From: Gudongella sp964575895
GTDB taxonomy: Bacteria; Bacillota; Clostridia; Tissierellales; Tissierellaceae
Direction: 5' to 3'
Length of the DNA: 64,000 nt
Assembly (NCBI GenBank): GCA_964575895.1
Contig: CAZNTE010000007.1
Coordinates: 33,633 to 97,632 of the forward strand
Translations under genes and position numbers: made by a program
Shown here: positions 26,091-34,726 of the stretch, piece by piece
Layout: each line of letters opens with the position of its first letter
Position numbering within the stretch: the stretch's first letter is position 1
The notes under the pieces: generated by a model
What the model saw: the letters and a program-made list of their open reading frames with translations, nothing else
Told to the model about the DNA's origin: nothing
Database searches by the model: none

Positions 26091-27032
26091 TTTTTTCTAG
26101 CATCCTACGATTATATCAGCCAATCCCATGACCTAAATAGGGATGAAAAGGAGTTTTTAAAGAATAAAACTTTCTATGGTAATGAAATTGTAGCCAATAC
26201 TAGACGTCTTTGCTTGATGAATATGTTTTTACATAATATAGGTGAGATTGATGGTAAAAGTTTTATTTCTTCCGCAGATGCCTTAATAGCAGATGAAGGC
26301 AATAGATATGATTATGTTCTGGCTAATCCACCTTTTGGGAAGAAATCCTCTATGACTATTACTAATGAAGAGGGTGAGCAAGTTAAGGAGGATTTAGTCT
26401 ACAATAGGCAAGACTTTTGGGTGACCACATCAAATAAACAATTAAACTTTTTACAGCATATAAGAACTCTCTTAAAAGAAAATGGACAGGCTGCAGTAGT
26501 TCTTCCTGATAATGTATTATTTGAAGGTGGAGCAGGAGAAACAGTTAGAAAAGAACTTTTAAAGACTACAGAGCTTCACACAATACTAAGGTTGCCAACA
26601 GGGATATTTTATAGACCAGGTGTTAAGGCTAATGTACTCTTCTTTGATAATAGACCAGGAGCCAGAGACCCTTGGACAAAAGAAGTATGGTTTTATGACT
26701 ATAGGACCAATATCCACCATACTTTGAAGAAGAAACCAATGCAATTTGAGGACTTAGAGGATTTTATAAAATGCTACAATCCATCCAATAGACATGATAG
26801 GCGGGAAACATGGTCAGAAGAAAATCCAGAAGGAAGATGGAGAAAATATAGATATGATGAAATCATAGAAAGAGACAAAACAAGCTTGGATATATTTTGG
26901 CTTAAGGATGATAGTTTAACAGATTTAGAAAACTTGCCAGATCCAGATATTTTAGCTAATGGAATAATAGAAAACATAGAGGCAGGGCTAGAGAGTTTCC
27001 AAGCTCTGATGGAAACCCTGAATGGAGAGTAG
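26076..27032 (+). pseudogene. hsdM: Type I restriction-modification methylase subunit, C-terminal part only
   Basis: About 318 residues of HsdM remain: AGTGGFF (second half of SAM motif I), NANTRRLCLMNMFLH-like helix, the catalytic NPPF motif in YVLANPPFGKKS, and the conserved VVLPDNVLFEGG and ILRLPTGIFY. The N-terminal about 190 residues are missing because the mobile element is inserted in motif I. An ATG at 26214 opens a frame without motif I, which could not give an active enzyme. Precise excision would restore the gene. No hsdS or hsdR is seen downstream. Confidence 0.9.
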
Positions 27033-27193
27033 TTCGAGGCTATGTAAGATGTATAATGCAATAAATTTTAAGGGGACTTTTTTATAAAGCAAGAGTTGGA
27101 GGATATTATTATTTAAAAAACCCTATGATGGTAAGGAGCTTATGATATTTTATGAAGAGATGATATTTAAGTGTCTGAGTAAGAGGTGAAAAT

Positions 27194-28144
27194 ATGGTCT
27201 GGTCTATTAAAAATGAATTGATAGAAAAATCAAAAGAAGCAATGATGTCTGCAATACAAATATATAATAACCCTCTAATAAAATTTAAATCTGAAATTTT
27301 CATTGTCACATCTGTAATTTCTTGGACGTATTTAATGCATGCCTATTACCGTAGCATAAATGTAGATTATAGGTATTATAAAATGCAAGGTAAAAGAAAA
27401 AGCTATGATAGGACTAAGCATAAAGCATATAAATATTGGGACTTAGAAAGATGCTTAAATGATAAAGAGTGTCCTTTAGATAAGGGAACGATTTTAAATT
27501 TAAAGTTTTTAATCGGGATTAGACATGAAATTGAGCATCAAAGAACAGATAAAATTGATGATTATATTGGAGCGAAACTCCAGGCTTGCTCATTAAACTA
27601 TAATAGAGAATTGGTAAAGTTATTTGGAGAAAAACATAGCATTCAATCACAGCTTAGCCTAGCTATTCAGCTAACACCATTAAATCCTTTACAAGAACAA
27701 CAGTTGAGAAAAGAAGCTGATAATCTAAAATATTCTAATATCATCAAATTTGTAACAGAATTTGAAGCAGGATTATCAGATGAAGAATTAAAATTACAGT
27801 CGTATGCGTACAGAGTTGTATATGTTCCTATTTCGGTAAATAGAGCTAATCAAGCTGATAAAGCTGTAGAATTTATAAAAGCTGGTAGTGAAAATGCAAA
27901 AAATGTAGAAAAAGTACTAATTCGGGGTGTTGAAAAACCTAAATATTTACCATCACAAATTGTAAAAAGAATGAATGACGAAGGGTATGAAAAGTTTTCT
28001 ATGCACTATCATACTCAACTTTGGCAAAATAAAGACGCAAGAAATCCTAGGTATAATTATGGAGTGTATGTAGCCAAACAATGGTATTGGTATGAAAATT
28101 GGTTAGATGTTGTAAGGGAATACTGTCAAGAAAGTCATTCATAA
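27194..28144 (+). CDS. DUF3644-domain protein
   Basis: A 316-residue protein. The N-terminal half has the DUF3644 pattern: a helical start (EKSKEAMMSAIQIYNNPLIKFKSEI in pieces), KYWDLERCLND and the signature FLIGIRHEIEHQ near residue 113, whose R-x4-H resembles a HEPN motif. Genes of this family often lie next to restriction-modification or retron-type genes, and here it follows the hsdM remnant by 160 bp. A defence-related RNase activity is conceivable but unproven. The gene seems to belong to the chromosome side of the insertion. The start is backed by AGAGGTG. Confidence 0.65.
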   Translation: MVWSIKNELIEKSKEAMMSAIQIYNNPLIKFKSEIFIVTSVISWTYLMHAYYRSINVDYRYYKMQGKRKSYDRTKHKAYKYWDLERCLNDKECPLDKGTILNLKFLIGIRHEIEHQRTDKIDDYIGAKLQACSLNYNRELVKLFGEKHSIQSQLSLAIQLTPLNPLQEQQLRKEADNLKYSNIIKFVTEFEAGLSDEELKLQSYAYRVVYVPISVNRANQADKAVEFIKAGSENAKNVEKVLIRGVEKPKYLPSQIVKRMNDEGYEKFSMHYHTQLWQNKDARNPRYNYGVYVAKQWYWYENWLDVVREYCQESHS

Positions 28145-28214
28145 CCAAACTTAAAATCTTTACGAAAATTTGATTAGGATGAATTTAAAATTATTAATTG
28201 GTCAGGGGGCAAAA

Positions 28215-28844
28215 ATGAATAATTTAGAAAATCAAGCTATATTGTTAGGTGCCAAATTAACAGAAATTGCGATTAGAAACACTACAGAGACTATAATTAA
28301 TAAAGTATCTGCAGTCAAAGCAAAAAAAGATGATAAAGAAACAATAAATGTCCTAGAAGAAATAATTAATGATTTAATAAAAGATAAAAATGATTTGGTT
28401 CAAGTATCCAGAGCATATGAAGAAGAGTTTATAATGAGGAAAATATCAGAAGATGACCTAGTATATATTACAGAAAATTTAATCCCAGTCCTTAATGANN
28501 NNNNNNNNNNNNNNNNNNNNNNNNNNNNNNNNNNNNNNNNNNNNNNNNNNNNNNNNNNNNNNNNNNNNNNNNNNNNNNNNNNNNNNNNNNNNNNNNNNCA
28601 GTCCTTAATGAAAATTTTACATCCAATTTTATCTACTGAAACTTTAAAAATATTGCAGTTATTAGGATTTGATTTCAAATCGGCTATTGGTGAACCATTA
28701 ACTGAGTTGTTAAGAAATCTTATTCTTAGCAAAACAATCTCAAATAATACAAATATGACAGAAATTATAACTCCAGAAGTAGTGGAATTGTTGAAAAATA
28801 AAAGTGCTTTTGATAATTTTATAAAATTTACGAAGGGACTATAG
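28215..28844 (+). CDS. Unrecognised helical protein interrupted by an assembly gap
   Basis: The ATG at 28215 follows CAGGGGG. About 95 residues of a helical, lysine-rich protein precede a run of 100 N, and about 83 residues follow it (SLMKILHPILSTETLKILQL at the start of the second part). The two parts read as one protein only if the gap length is compatible. I recognise no family. The 13 bases before and after the gap are identical, and a simple merge would put the second part out of frame. So the gene is either broken or misassembled, and its length is unknown. Confidence 0.4.
   Translation: MNNLENQAILLGAKLTEIAIRNTTETIINKVSAVKAKKDDKETINVLEEIINDLIKDKNDLVQVSRAYEEEFIMRKISEDDLVYITENLIPVLNXXXXXXXXXXXXXXXXXXXXXXXXXXXXXXXXXXQSLMKILHPILSTETLKILQLLGFDFKSAIGEPLTELLRNLILSKTISNNTNMTEIITPEVVELLKNKSAFDNFIKFTKGL
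28499..28598. other. Assembly gap (100 N) flanked by a 13-nt duplication
   Basis: CAGTCCTTAATGA ends the left side (28486-28498) and begins the right side (28599-28611). A 100-N run is a usual placeholder for unknown length. The contigs may in truth overlap or carry a tandem repeat here. Confidence 0.9.
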
Positions 28845-29059
28845 CATTATATTTTTTAATTATATTAGCTAGAAAAAAGAAATATTAATGATAGAGGATT
28901 CACAAACGGAATCGGAACTGGGACTGGAACGGGTAAAGTTAAGTTGAAATACATCTAAACTAGACGGATAAAACATAAATGAACGGTAAAATAATGGCTA
29001 ATTTGAAAGCTTTACCATATAGTTAAAGATATGAAAAGTAGAGTGGGAATAGTATTTTC

Positions 29060-29098
29060 AAACCCTAAAAGCCTTGGTTTAAAAGGTTTTTAGGGTTT
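29060..29098. terminator. Hairpin terminator in a 390-bp gene-free stretch
   Basis: AAACCCTAAAA pairs with TTTTAGGGTTT, with a further CCT/AGG, then a T-rich tail. It is the only structure I see in 28845-29231; the rest holds no convincing gene. Confidence 0.75.
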
Positions 29099-29231
29099 AG
29101 TTTTGTTTTAATCTAGCAATTGGTTTTATAATCGATTTAATCTATTAAATTTACAATTTATTACATTACTAGTAAATCTATGCTAGAATTAGATAAATGA
29201 AGGATATTATACCAAAAAAGGATGGAACTAA

Positions 29232-29726
29232 ATGATAATTGTATATGAATCAAAAAGTGGATTTACAAAAAAATATGCTACAATGCTATCTGAAATAATC
29301 GGACTTAAATCATATCACACATCAGAAATCTCAAAGATCAGTAAAGATGAAGAAATTATATTCTTAGGGTGGATTAAGATTGGGAAAATTCAAGGCTTAA
29401 GTAAATTTAGTGATTATAATGTTAAAGCTGTTTGTGGATCAGGGACTGCGCGTAGAGCTGAACCTGACGAGGAAACATTATTAAAGAGAAATAGCATTGA
29501 AGATATACCCTTCTTTTATTTAAGGGGAGGATGTCTTCCTCTTAAAAAATTAAAAGGGATAGACAAAATCATGATGATTATGTTTGTTAGTATGTTAAAA
29601 AAACGTAAGGATAAAAGCGAAGAAATTATCGAATCAATAAATACTATTGAAAATGGATTTGACGGGGTAAAGGAAGAAAATTTATTATCTATTATTCATT
29701 GGTTTAACTCAAAAGAATGTAATTAA
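29232..29726 (+). CDS. Flavodoxin-domain protein
   Basis: A 164-residue protein beginning IIVYESKSGFTKKYATML, the FMN-phosphate loop of flavodoxins (residues 2-19). A typical GWIKIGKIQGL strand follows near residue 48, and a cysteine-containing AVCGSGTARRAEPDE stretch near residue 67. The C-terminal part is helical and basic. Related proteins in Clostridia are annotated as flavodoxin-like or protoporphyrinogen-oxidase-like; the substrate is unknown. The gene stands alone behind a GGATGG site. Confidence 0.75.
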   Translation: MIIVYESKSGFTKKYATMLSEIIGLKSYHTSEISKISKDEEIIFLGWIKIGKIQGLSKFSDYNVKAVCGSGTARRAEPDEETLLKRNSIEDIPFFYLRGGCLPLKKLKGIDKIMMIMFVSMLKKRKDKSEEIIESINTIENGFDGVKEENLLSIIHWFNSKECN

Positions 29727-29761
29727 TAATCATTCACTTAAATATTTAGGTTAACCTAATA

Positions 29762-30040
29762 CTAGTCGTGTAAGTATAAAGTTACTGTAACCATTTCTCC
29801 ACTACTTTTACCTATTGAATCCCTAATTTTTTTATTTATAGATATAATTTTATCTTCATTCTTTCGAGGAGCCAAATTAATGCCTTTTATCTCATATCCA
29901 TCGATTGTACCAGAAACTTTTAAGGTGCCCCATTTACCAATAATATGTTCTGTATGGGGAATGCGTATGTGATATGTCCATGCTCCAAACCCACTTTTAT
30001 ATTCTAATTTAAGTTGCTGATTGTCGACTATCTTTATCAT
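29762..30040 (-). CDS. DUF1905-like small beta-barrel protein
   Basis: A 92-residue protein, mainly beta strands, with WTYHIRIPHTEHIIGKWG near residue 21 and a hydrophobic tail ending VTVTLYLHD. This fits the DUF1905 family, for which no function is known. The frame could begin at a GTG at 30052, but AAAGGTGG lies 8 nt ahead of the ATG at 30040, which I chose. It is divergent from the ABC-F gene and may share a transcript with the broken membrane gene upstream of it. Confidence 0.62.
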   Translation of the reverse strand: MIKIVDNQQLKLEYKSGFGAWTYHIRIPHTEHIIGKWGTLKVSGTIDGYEIKGINLAPRKNEDKIISINKKIRDSIGKSSGEMVTVTLYLHD

Positions 30041-30070
30041 TTCATATACCACCTTTCCTAATTTGGCTTT

Positions 30071-30536
30071 TTATATATCTATTCCTAAAATCATCATAAT
30101 TAATAAAGCAATTGAAACTAAGCCCAGCGCATAATAGTACATCCATGATTTTTTCTGTTTATAAAGATAAAAACTAGTTCCTAAAACTACTAAACCACTT
30201 ATCAAGTAGACCAGTATAGGATAAGGATATAGAAAAATGCCGGTATAAACCAATAGAACAGCTATTGGTATTACAGAGAAAATTGATTTGATTAAATCGG
30301 TGACTCTTTTACTCCTAAGAATAAAGAAGGAAATAGTTAGTATTATTAAAAAAGTCAATGTATGGGAAACAAGGGGAATCCATTCAATAGGCTCATTAAC
30401 GAGTCTATTTGTTATTAAGTAAATGCCAATTCTAAATCCTGCAGCAAATAGAAATGTCAGGTTAAGTAGTATAAATCCTAATATAGGGATAAGTAATATC
30501 GGAATAAGTGGGTTAAGAGCTTTTTTTTTCTGACAC
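30071..30536 (-). pseudogene. Four-helix membrane protein with a frameshift in an A9 tract
   Basis: From 30518 down, the minus strand encodes about 148 residues of a hydrophobic protein with four or more membrane segments, ending ALGLVSIALLIMMILGIDI. Its frame has no ATG, GTG or TTG until 30358. A GTG at 30536 behind AAAGGA lies one base out of frame across a run of nine A (30521-30529). With eight A the start would read MSEKKALNPLIP, a sensible N-terminus for a 154-residue protein. So the gene is frameshifted, phase-variable, or carries a sequencing error. No family recognised. Confidence 0.6.
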
Positions 30537-30682
30537 TTAAATCATATCCTTTCTTAGTAGAATAATATATGTATGGGAATATTTTACAATATATATTTAC
30601 CCTTTTATTAAGCATAAAATTAGTGATATGATTTAAATGATAAATATTATGGAAAAGTCTTTATACTTAAGGAGAAAAAATC

Positions 30683-32161
30683 ATGGCATTAATTGATGTG
30701 AAAAACCTTAATTTTGAATACACAGGTAGCTTGGAACCAATCTTCGTTAATTTGAGCATCCAACTTGATACAAACTGGAAACTAGGATTTATTGGAAGGA
30801 ATGGATATGGGAAAACTACCTTTATGAAGTTATTAATGGATGAATACGATTATACTGGCAGTATAATGAAGCCAGTTGAAATGAAATACTTTCCTTATAA
30901 TATATCTAATTTTGAATTAACAACCTCGGAAGTATTGGAAAACTTGCAGGTAGATATAGAACTTTGGATGCTTCAAAGGGAGATGAATTTACTTGAGTTA
31001 AAGGATAAAATTCTATATAGACCATATTCTACATTAAGTGAAGGGGAAAAAACAAAGATTCAACTAGCCTTATTATTTTCTGAAGAGGAAAGATTTCTAC
31101 TAATAGATGAACCTACAAATCATTTGGATATTAAGGGTAGGCAGGTGGTAGCTAAATACTTGAACTCAAAGAATGGATTTATACTTGTTTCTCACGATAG
31201 AGACTTCCTTAATGAAATAATAGATCATACATTGACAATTGAAAAGAATAAGATTGTTTTACAAAAAGGGAATTATGACACGTGGGAGGAAAACAAAAGA
31301 TTAGAGGATCAATTTGAGATTGATAAGAATGAAAAGCTAAAAAGAGAGATAAAGAGACTTAACAAATCTGCACAAGAAAAAGCAAGATGGTCAGACAAGG
31401 TAGAAGCTACAAAGACTGGATCTGGAGTGCCTGATAGAGGTTATGTAGGACATAAGGCAGCCAAGATGATGAAAAGATCAAAGACTATAGAAAAAAGATT
31501 TGAAGATGCTATAGAAGAAAGAAGATCTCTACTTAAGAACATTGAGGAGACAGATCAACTTAAAATAAATCAGCTGGAATATCACTCAAAACAGTTAGTA
31601 TATCTTGAAAATTTTAGCATCTCTTACGATAGGAAAAGGGTTTTTAAACCAATGAAGTTTGAGCTTAATAGGGGGGATTGCCTAATTTTAAAGGGTGGAA
31701 ATGGAAGTGGTAAGACTAGTCTTATCAAAGCACTTCTTGGCCATGACATGGAATGGGAAGGTAGATTAAGTATTGGAAAAGGTATTAAGATTTCCTATAT
31801 CCCTCAACAGGTTGATTTTTTAAGTGGAAGTATAAATGATTTTATTATAAGTGAAGGTATAGATAAGACAATGTTTTTAACAATTTTGAGAAAACTTGGA
31901 TTTTCCAGGAGTCAATTTGATATACCAATTGAAAGTTTCAGTATGGGTCAAAAGAAGAAGGTTTTTATTGCTAAATCTATTTGTGAGGAAGCTCATGTTT
32001 TTATTTGGGATGAACCGCTAAATTATATAGATGTTATTTCAAGGATTCAGCTTGAGGATATGATCTTAAAATATAAACCTTCTATGATAATAGTTGAACA
32101 TGACAATAGATTTGTGAACAAAGTTGGAACAAAATTTATTGAACTTGATGGGAGTGTTTAA
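30683..32161 (+). CDS. Lsa-type ABC-F ribosomal protection protein
   Basis: A 492-residue protein with two ATPase domains and no membrane segments, as in ABC-F proteins that act on the ribosome. Domain 1: GRNGYGKTT near residue 37, LSEGEKTKIQLA near 118, LLIDEPTNHLD near 141. The interdomain linker has GYVGHKAAKMMKRSK, typical of Lsa/Vga-like proteins. Domain 2: GGNGSGKTS near 343, FSMGQKKK and FIWDEPLNYID. Relatives dislodge lincosamides, streptogramins A and pleuromutilins. Resistance is likely but the drug range cannot be predicted. The methyltransferase gene starts right after its stop. Confidence 0.87.
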   Translation: MALIDVKNLNFEYTGSLEPIFVNLSIQLDTNWKLGFIGRNGYGKTTFMKLLMDEYDYTGSIMKPVEMKYFPYNISNFELTTSEVLENLQVDIELWMLQREMNLLELKDKILYRPYSTLSEGEKTKIQLALLFSEEERFLLIDEPTNHLDIKGRQVVAKYLNSKNGFILVSHDRDFLNEIIDHTLTIEKNKIVLQKGNYDTWEENKRLEDQFEIDKNEKLKREIKRLNKSAQEKARWSDKVEATKTGSGVPDRGYVGHKAAKMMKRSKTIEKRFEDAIEERRSLLKNIEETDQLKINQLEYHSKQLVYLENFSISYDRKRVFKPMKFELNRGDCLILKGGNGSGKTSLIKALLGHDMEWEGRLSIGKGIKISYIPQQVDFLSGSINDFIISEGIDKTMFLTILRKLGFSRSQFDIPIESFSMGQKKKVFIAKSICEEAHVFIWDEPLNYIDVISRIQLEDMILKYKPSMIIVEHDNRFVNKVGTKFIELDGSV

Positions 32162-32920
32162 ATGACAAGTATTTATGATAGAACTGATATATACGACTTA
32201 TTCAACAATACTAAGAGTGATAAAGACATAAAGAGACATTGGCAAGTATTACTTAAGGATAAAAATATTAAGAGAATGCTAGATGTAAGTATTGGAACTG
32301 GAAACTTAAGTTTGCCTATAGTCCAAATGGGAATAGAGCTAGATGGTTCGGACATTAGCAAGAATATGTTAGAAAGATGCAAAGTTAAATCTAAAGAAAA
32401 GGGATATAATTTAAGGTTGACACAATGTGATTTTAGAAAGCTAGATGAAACCATTATAGATAAGTATGATTGTGTGGCAAGTACTGGCAATTCATTGGCT
32501 CATGCAAATAATAGTGAGTTGTTAAAGGTTCTAGAACAAATGGATTCATTGGTTGAAAAGGAAGGGTACATATATTTGGATACCAGAAATTGGGACAAGA
32601 TATTAAGAGATAGGAATAGATTTTATTTATATAATCCAGTATTCAAGGAAGATGAAAGAATTAACCTTGTTCAAGTTTGGGACTACAATTTAAATAATTC
32701 TATTACCTTCAATCTCTTATATACATTTGAGAAAGATAATAAGATCGTTCAAAGAGAGTATTTTGAAGAACTATACTATCCAATAAGTAGGGATATAATT
32801 ATAGAAAAATTAAAAAATCTAGGTTATGAGATTATAGAAATCTCTCCATTCCCAGCATTCTTGGAAGGCGTAGATATTCATAGCTGTGATTGGTATTGCA
32901 TAATTGCTAAGAAAAGTTAG
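32162..32920 (+). CDS. Class I SAM-dependent methyltransferase
   Basis: A 252-residue enzyme. The SAM-binding motif MLDVSIGTGNLSLPIVQ lies near residue 39, an acidic strand end in GSDISKNML near 63, and the motif-IV region VASTGNSLAHA near 105. The C-terminal half is a beta domain. The substrate is unknown. The ATG begins one base after the stop of the ABC-F gene, so both are translated from one message. That could mean a common role in drug tolerance, but it does not look like a known rRNA methylase. Confidence 0.8.
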   Translation: MTSIYDRTDIYDLFNNTKSDKDIKRHWQVLLKDKNIKRMLDVSIGTGNLSLPIVQMGIELDGSDISKNMLERCKVKSKEKGYNLRLTQCDFRKLDETIIDKYDCVASTGNSLAHANNSELLKVLEQMDSLVEKEGYIYLDTRNWDKILRDRNRFYLYNPVFKEDERINLVQVWDYNLNNSITFNLLYTFEKDNKIVQREYFEELYYPISRDIIIEKLKNLGYEIIEISPFPAFLEGVDIHSCDWYCIIAKKS

Positions 32921-32956
32921 AATTTGTTAGGTTAGGTAAGTAAGAGGTGATTAGAA

Positions 32957-33490
32957 TTGGAATTTAGCTTAAGAGTAGCAAAAGATGAAGATTGTCTAGA
33001 AGTAACTGACCTAGTAAAGGAAGCTTTTAATTCTCCTAATAGAGATCAGAAGGATAATGAATGGGATCTGATAAATAAAATTAGAAGGGATAAAGGCTTT
33101 GTGGAGGAGTTATCATTAATAGCCCATAATGATGAAGAAATACTGGGGCATATTTTATTTTCTAAAGCTAATATTGGAGATAGTATTGGTCTAGCTTTGG
33201 GACCAATAGCAGTGAAACCTGAATATCAAGGAATAGGTATAGGCAAGAGTCTGATAAACTACGGAATTGAAAAATCAAAAGAGATGGGATATAAGTGGAT
33301 TGCTGTTCTTGGCGGAGACTATTACTATCAATTTGGTTATGAGGATGCCATGGATTATGGTATTATGATTAGTGATTCTCATCCCGGCAACGAGTACCTA
33401 AAGATAATCTTATTAAGGAAAGAAGCCTACCCTAAGGGAAAGATCATATATTGTGATTCCTTTTATAACGAAAATGGGGAACTACTATAA
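32957..33490 (+). CDS. GNAT-family N-acetyltransferase (YhbS-like)
   Basis: A 177-residue acetyltransferase. The acetyl-CoA site is at GPIAVKPEYQGIGIGKSLINY near residue 88 (R/Q-x-x-G-x-G/A type loop), and WIAVLGGDYYYQFGY near 115 is typical of the YhbS/predicted acetyltransferase group. The substrate is unknown. TTG start behind AAGAGGTG. It follows the methyltransferase by 36 nt and a terminator at 33497 closes the unit. Confidence 0.82.
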   Translation: MEFSLRVAKDEDCLEVTDLVKEAFNSPNRDQKDNEWDLINKIRRDKGFVEELSLIAHNDEEILGHILFSKANIGDSIGLALGPIAVKPEYQGIGIGKSLINYGIEKSKEMGYKWIAVLGGDYYYQFGYEDAMDYGIMISDSHPGNEYLKIILLRKEAYPKGKIIYCDSFYNENGELL

Positions 33491-33496
33491 AGGAAA

Positions 33497-33519
33497 GGAG
33501 ATGCAAATAAGGCATCTCC
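33497..33519. terminator. Bidirectional terminator
   Basis: GGAGATGC / GCATCTCC, 8-bp stem with 7-nt loop, between two convergent genes; it overlaps the last base of the pterin dehydratase gene. Confidence 0.78.
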
Positions 33520-33845
33520 TAAATTTTGTCTATTTTTGCTGCTAGTATAAAGTCATTTTCGTGTAAACCTTTTATTTTACTAGTATAAAGCTTAACTATA
33601 ACTTTCCCCCAAGATAATTCAATTTTCGGATGATGACCTTCTTCTTCCGCAAGATTTCCAACTTTATTTGTAAAGTCCAGAGCTTCTTTAAAGTCTTTAA
33701 ACTTAAAACTTCTTTGGATTGATTTGTAATCTGGACTATTCCAATTATCATTGATAGACTTTAACATATCATCAACTTCCTTGGGTATTAGGGGTATAGC
33801 ACCTACTTCACAAGGTACACATTTTTTGTTTTCTAATCCTTCCAC
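33519..33845 (-). CDS. 4a-hydroxytetrahydrobiopterin dehydratase (PCD/DCoH)
   Basis: A 108-residue protein of the pterin-4a-carbinolamine dehydratase family. The conserved core is SFKFKDFKEALDFTNKVGNLAEEEGHHPKIEL (in parts) with the histidine pair EGHHP near residue 69, then WGKVIVKLYTSKIKGLHEND. The enzyme recycles oxidised pterin cofactors; in bacteria without aromatic hydroxylases its role is less clear and may lie in molybdopterin or folate chemistry. An N-terminal extension carries two cysteines (NKKCVPCEVG). It lies 11 nt downstream of thyX, hinting at a link to folate or flavin metabolism. Confidence 0.87.
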   Translation of the reverse strand: MEGLENKKCVPCEVGAIPLIPKEVDDMLKSINDNWNSPDYKSIQRSFKFKDFKEALDFTNKVGNLAEEEGHHPKIELSWGKVIVKLYTSKIKGLHENDFILAAKIDKI

Positions 33846-33856
33846 AGGGCACCTCC

Positions 33857-34567
33857 TTACTGGTGATTAGTAAATGAATCTAGGGCTACTGGGAACTTTG
33901 CAGTTGCCAGTGTTAGTATAGCCTTAGCATATTCTTGTATTTCTTTCTGAGCATCATGAGCAATTCTCTGTTGAATAAAATGAGCTACAGAATGAAGGGA
34001 CGCAGTCCAATACCACCTTACATACATTCCATAAGCAGGTAGAAATAGCCTTGCTTGCTCTGCACAAACTCCATCCTTCATAGCTTCTTCATATGAATTT
34101 ATACCCTGATCTATAATTTCCATTAACTTTTTTGTATGTTTTTCTCCAAGTTCCCATTGAATAGGTTCTCCACTACCTTGCTTTGAATTCTCAGGCTTGC
34201 TTCTCCATTGATCTTTTTCAGGGACATAGAAAGTGGGTTCTTCGGTAATATATCTCCTACTGGATTCATTCCAGGCGTTTAATGAATCTCCAATACCTTC
34301 AAGATGAGATGAGCCTACGATGTATTTCCACCATTGCCTAGCCACCATTAAGGGAGCATAGACTTCAAATTGAAGCATAGCATGTCTAAAGGGGGAGGTA
34401 TGATCTTCTCTTGCCAAAAATTCTATAAGTCTGATATCCTGATTACTCAATTCCTTGGATTCCTTAGCATAGGAAACCCTGGCAGCATTTGCTACAGTTA
34501 AGTCACTGCCTAGTACATCCACTAACCTAACATAACCTTTATCTAAAACCTTTAACATATTATCCAT
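33857..34567 (-). CDS. thyX: Atypical FAD-dependent thymidylate synthase
   Basis: A 236-residue ThyX homologue: DHTSPFRHAMLQFEV near residue 51, NESSRRYI near 99, and the C-terminal RIAHDAQKEI. The central signature differs from the textbook form: where RHR and SxxxxSxRY are expected it reads ARQWWKYIVGSSHLEG, then an insertion of about nine residues, then NAWNESSRRY. Thus the RHR triad is replaced by KYI. The fold and dUMP-binding residues near the end seem kept. It may belong to a divergent, phage-like ThyX branch. A canonical ThyX is encoded at 61064. An AAGGAGG site precedes the ATG. Confidence 0.85.
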   Translation of the reverse strand: MDNMLKVLDKGYVRLVDVLGSDLTVANAARVSYAKESKELSNQDIRLIEFLAREDHTSPFRHAMLQFEVYAPLMVARQWWKYIVGSSHLEGIGDSLNAWNESSRRYITEEPTFYVPEKDQWRSKPENSKQGSGEPIQWELGEKHTKKLMEIIDQGINSYEEAMKDGVCAEQARLFLPAYGMYVRWYWTASLHSVAHFIQQRIAHDAQKEIQEYAKAILTLATAKFPVALDSFTNHQ

Positions 34568-34726
34568 AAACTACCTCCTTGATAATTCTTATCAATTATA
34601 ATACCCCTAATACTAATTTACTCACACTAAAGTTTAAATTTAATTAATAACAATTCCATCAATTCATCTAATTTATTTGCAATTTATGCTATAATCAAAT
34701 TAATGGTTATATAGGAGGAGAATTAA

